This document shows, piece by piece, positions 62,726 to 64,000 of a stretch of DNA of 64,000 bases. The stretch is from NCBI RefSeq assembly GCF_009363435.1, contig NZ_CP045354.1, positions 2,508,501 through 2,572,500 on the forward strand. Direction: 5' to 3'. Numbering within the stretch: the first letter of the stretch is position 1; every line of letters starts with the position of its first letter. The translations under genes were made by a program, and so were the position numbers. The notes below the pieces were generated by a model. It was given only the letters and a program-made list of their open reading frames with translations, made no database searches and had not been told where the DNA came from. Source of the stretch: Labrenzia sp. THAF82. Lineage in GTDB: Bacteria > Pseudomonadota > Alphaproteobacteria > Rhizobiales > Stappiaceae.

Positions 62726-63466
62726 TCAGGCCTGAAATCTGCCGAGTGTGGAAATGGCTTGCTGTCTCAACTCATCGAGGTCTTTGACAACTTTTGAAGT
62801 CGCGTTGTAGGCGCGGGTAACTTCGACAAGACGCGTCACCTCGGTGACGCCATAGACATTGGAGTTTTCGAAAGCACCCTGAACCATGCGTGGTGCCAGA
62901 ACAGGTTCCGCATCTTCGCCCTTGAAGAGCGTGTCGCCGATTTTTTCCAGCTCACGTACATCTTCAAAATCGACGACGCGGATCTTGCCACGAATGCCAA
63001 GCTCGGTTGCGATTGTTCCGTCTTCCGTGATCTGTACGCCGCCATCTTCAACGGAGAAGGTGATCGGACCGCCTTCGGTCATGACGGGCTCGCCGCCCGC
63101 AGTCACCAGTTGCCCAGTGTCATCGAGATGGAATGTGCCGCTGCGTGTGTAGGCTTCAGTGCCATCAGGCATCTGCACAACGAAAAAACCGTCGCTGTTC
63201 AAAGCAAGGTCAAAGTCGTTGCCGGTCGTCTTGATCGAGCCGGGTGTGAAGTCGGTCCGCGTCGTGAACATATCGACGTAGGATATGGTCTGGTCCGCCG
63301 GCTCGAAGGCGGACCCTTCGGCGATCGGCATCAGGTATTCTGTAAAATGCAAGTTCTGCGATTTGAAGCCCGATGTGTTCAGGTTCGCCATGTTGTTGGC
63401 GATCACATCAAGATGATTCCGCAAGATCGATTGCCTTGATAAGGCGACTAACTGAGCGTTCTCCAT
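62726..63466 (-). CDS. flgF: Flagellar proximal rod protein FlgF
   Basis: 246-residue rod protein. The start MENAQLVALSRQSILRNHLDVIANNMANLNTSGFKSQNLHFTEYLMP has the rod signature in FlgF form, and the end is GVTEVTRLVEVTRAYNATSKVVKDLDELRQQAISTLGRFQA. It is the first gene of flgF-flgG-flgA-flgH and has a sigma-54 promoter 75 bp upstream. Confidence 0.94.
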   Translation of the reverse strand: MENAQLVALSRQSILRNHLDVIANNMANLNTSGFKSQNLHFTEYLMPIAEGSAFEPADQTISYVDMFTTRTDFTPGSIKTTGNDFDLALNSDGFFVVQMPDGTEAYTRSGTFHLDDTGQLVTAGGEPVMTEGGPITFSVEDGGVQITEDGTIATELGIRGKIRVVDFEDVRELEKIGDTLFKGEDAEPVLAPRMVQGAFENSNVYGVTEVTRLVEVTRAYNATSKVVKDLDELRQQAISTLGRFQA

Positions 63467-63540
63467 GGTGAACGTATCCCTTCATGCTCCCCGATGAGCC
63501 GGCCAAATCTCCCCAGATCTGCGGGCTCGTTAAGGTTAAT

Positions 63541-63555
63541 GCACGAGGCGTGCCA
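63541..63555 (-). promoter_or_regulatory. Sigma-54 promoter of flgFGAH
   Basis: Minus-strand TGGCACGCCTCGTGC, with GG and GC ten nucleotides apart and one mismatch to TGGCACG-N4-TTGC, followed by AT. It is placed correctly for flgF. Confidence 0.87.
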
Positions 63556-63639
63556 GTTTTTAAATCCTTGGGAAATCTGGGTAAAAGCCAAACGAGGCGG
63601 ATGCGTGCGGCAAGAGATTCCGGCAGAAATTAACCGCTT

Positions 63640-63652
63640 GGCAATTTTTGCC
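63640..63652. promoter_or_regulatory. GGCAA-N3-TTGCC palindrome, putative FlbD-type enhancer
   Basis: GGCAATTTTTGCC, the same 13-bp palindrome type as at 55536, lies 85 bp upstream of the flgF sigma-54 promoter and about 100 bp before fliL. Next to it, 63665-63680 reads TTAA-N7-GTAAC, a CtrA-like site with one mismatch that may serve fliL. Confidence 0.6.
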
Positions 63653-63750
63653 CGGTGACTCGCGTTAATGGCTTGGTAACCTTTCGTTAACCATTAACTC
63701 TTTAGTAATAAATAGACGCGCGCGTGACGCCCGCTTGAGCGGAGTTCCGG

Positions 63751-64000
63751 ATGACTGATGAAAACGCCGCAGCCGATGACGAAGGCGAGAACGAGGCGGA
63801 ATCTGCCGGTGGTGGCAAGAAAAAGCTGTTCCTGTTCGGCGGAATCGGTCTGGTCGTTCTGCTGGCTGCAGGCGGTGCCGCATATTACTTCCTGATGGGA
63901 AGCAGTGCGCCAATGGTCATGTCGGGCGATCCTGAATCGCCGCAGGCCGTGCAAAAGCCGGTTGTCTTTTACGACCTTCCGGAAATGACAGTGAATTTGG
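63751..64000 (+). CDS. fliL: Flagellar basal body protein FliL, 3' end outside window
   Basis: The ATG at 63751 has GGAG 6 nt upstream. The 83 visible residues show an acidic cytoplasmic start (MTDENAAADDEGENEAE), a lysine cluster and one membrane helix (LFLFGGIGLVVLLAAGGAAYYFLM), then VQKPVVFYDLPEMTVNL, the conserved FliL periplasmic start. FliL supports stator function. It is divergent from flgF and the reading frame is open to the window end, so the gene continues beyond; fliM would be expected next. Confidence 0.9.
   Translation, partial: MTDENAAADDEGENEAESAGGGKKKLFLFGGIGLVVLLAAGGAAYYFLMGSSAPMVMSGDPESPQAVQKPVVFYDLPEMTVNL

Noticed and set aside
63639..63653. TTGGCAATTTTTGCC as a sigma-54 promoter for fliL
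   Set aside because: GG and GC are only 8 nt apart, not 10; it is better read as a palindromic regulator site.

Overview
The window comes from an alphaproteobacterium of the order Hyphomicrobiales, most likely a marine Stappiaceae member (Roseibium/Labrenzia/Stappia type). Support comes from a giant growth-pole-ring-like coiled-coil protein, the flagellar regulators FlbT, FlaF and FliX, a CheL-type rod-binding protein, a DgcN-DgcA pair, an MlaE permease with a STAS domain, an adrenodoxin-type ferredoxin and a DksA that lacks most zinc cysteines. No rRNA, tRNA, CRISPR array, insertion sequence or prophage was seen, and the region looks like ordinary chromosome.

Positions 1-33000 hold mixed metabolic and envelope genes. 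In order they are: a truncated DMT-family exporter; a secreted orphan and a stand-alone Lrp ligand-binding domain; a TPP riboswitch leading a thiM-thiD-dctP thiamine salvage operon; a FadL porin; an atypical SDR; a phosphoesterase-glycosyltransferase pair resembling the PlcP-Agt lipid-remodelling module; a threonine dehydratase; cheZ; an MFS carrier; dgcN-dgcA (D-glutamate catabolism); a four-gene Mla/MCE lipid transport operon; a MarR regulator; the 1836-residue growth pole ring protein; a small orphan; an Hpt protein; a ferredoxin; a divergent MFS/AraC pair; a universal stress protein; and a GAF-GGEEF diguanylate cyclase.

Positions 33000-40200 are almost all on the minus strand: a bacterial SABATH-type methyltransferase, then moxR, a secreted orphan, sixA, ycjX, ycjF and a CoxE-like VWA gene.

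From 40400 to the end most genes are flagellar. They run flgE-flgK-flgL, flaF-flbT, four tandem flagellin genes, a FlaG-like gene, a flgN-like/rod-binding/flgI operon, divergent fliX, then (after dksA, a periplasmic cyclic nucleotide phosphodiesterase and a lytic transglycosylase) flgF-flgG-flgA-flgH and the start of fliL. Three sigma-54 promoters with exact GG-N10-GC spacing precede flgE, flgI and flgF. Two of them have the same GGCAA-N3-TTGCC palindrome about 85-125 bp upstream, and a full CtrA-type site lies before one flagellin gene. Together with FliX this points to a Caulobacter-like CtrA/sigma-54/FlbD flagellar hierarchy in which FlbT and FlaF act on flagellin production.
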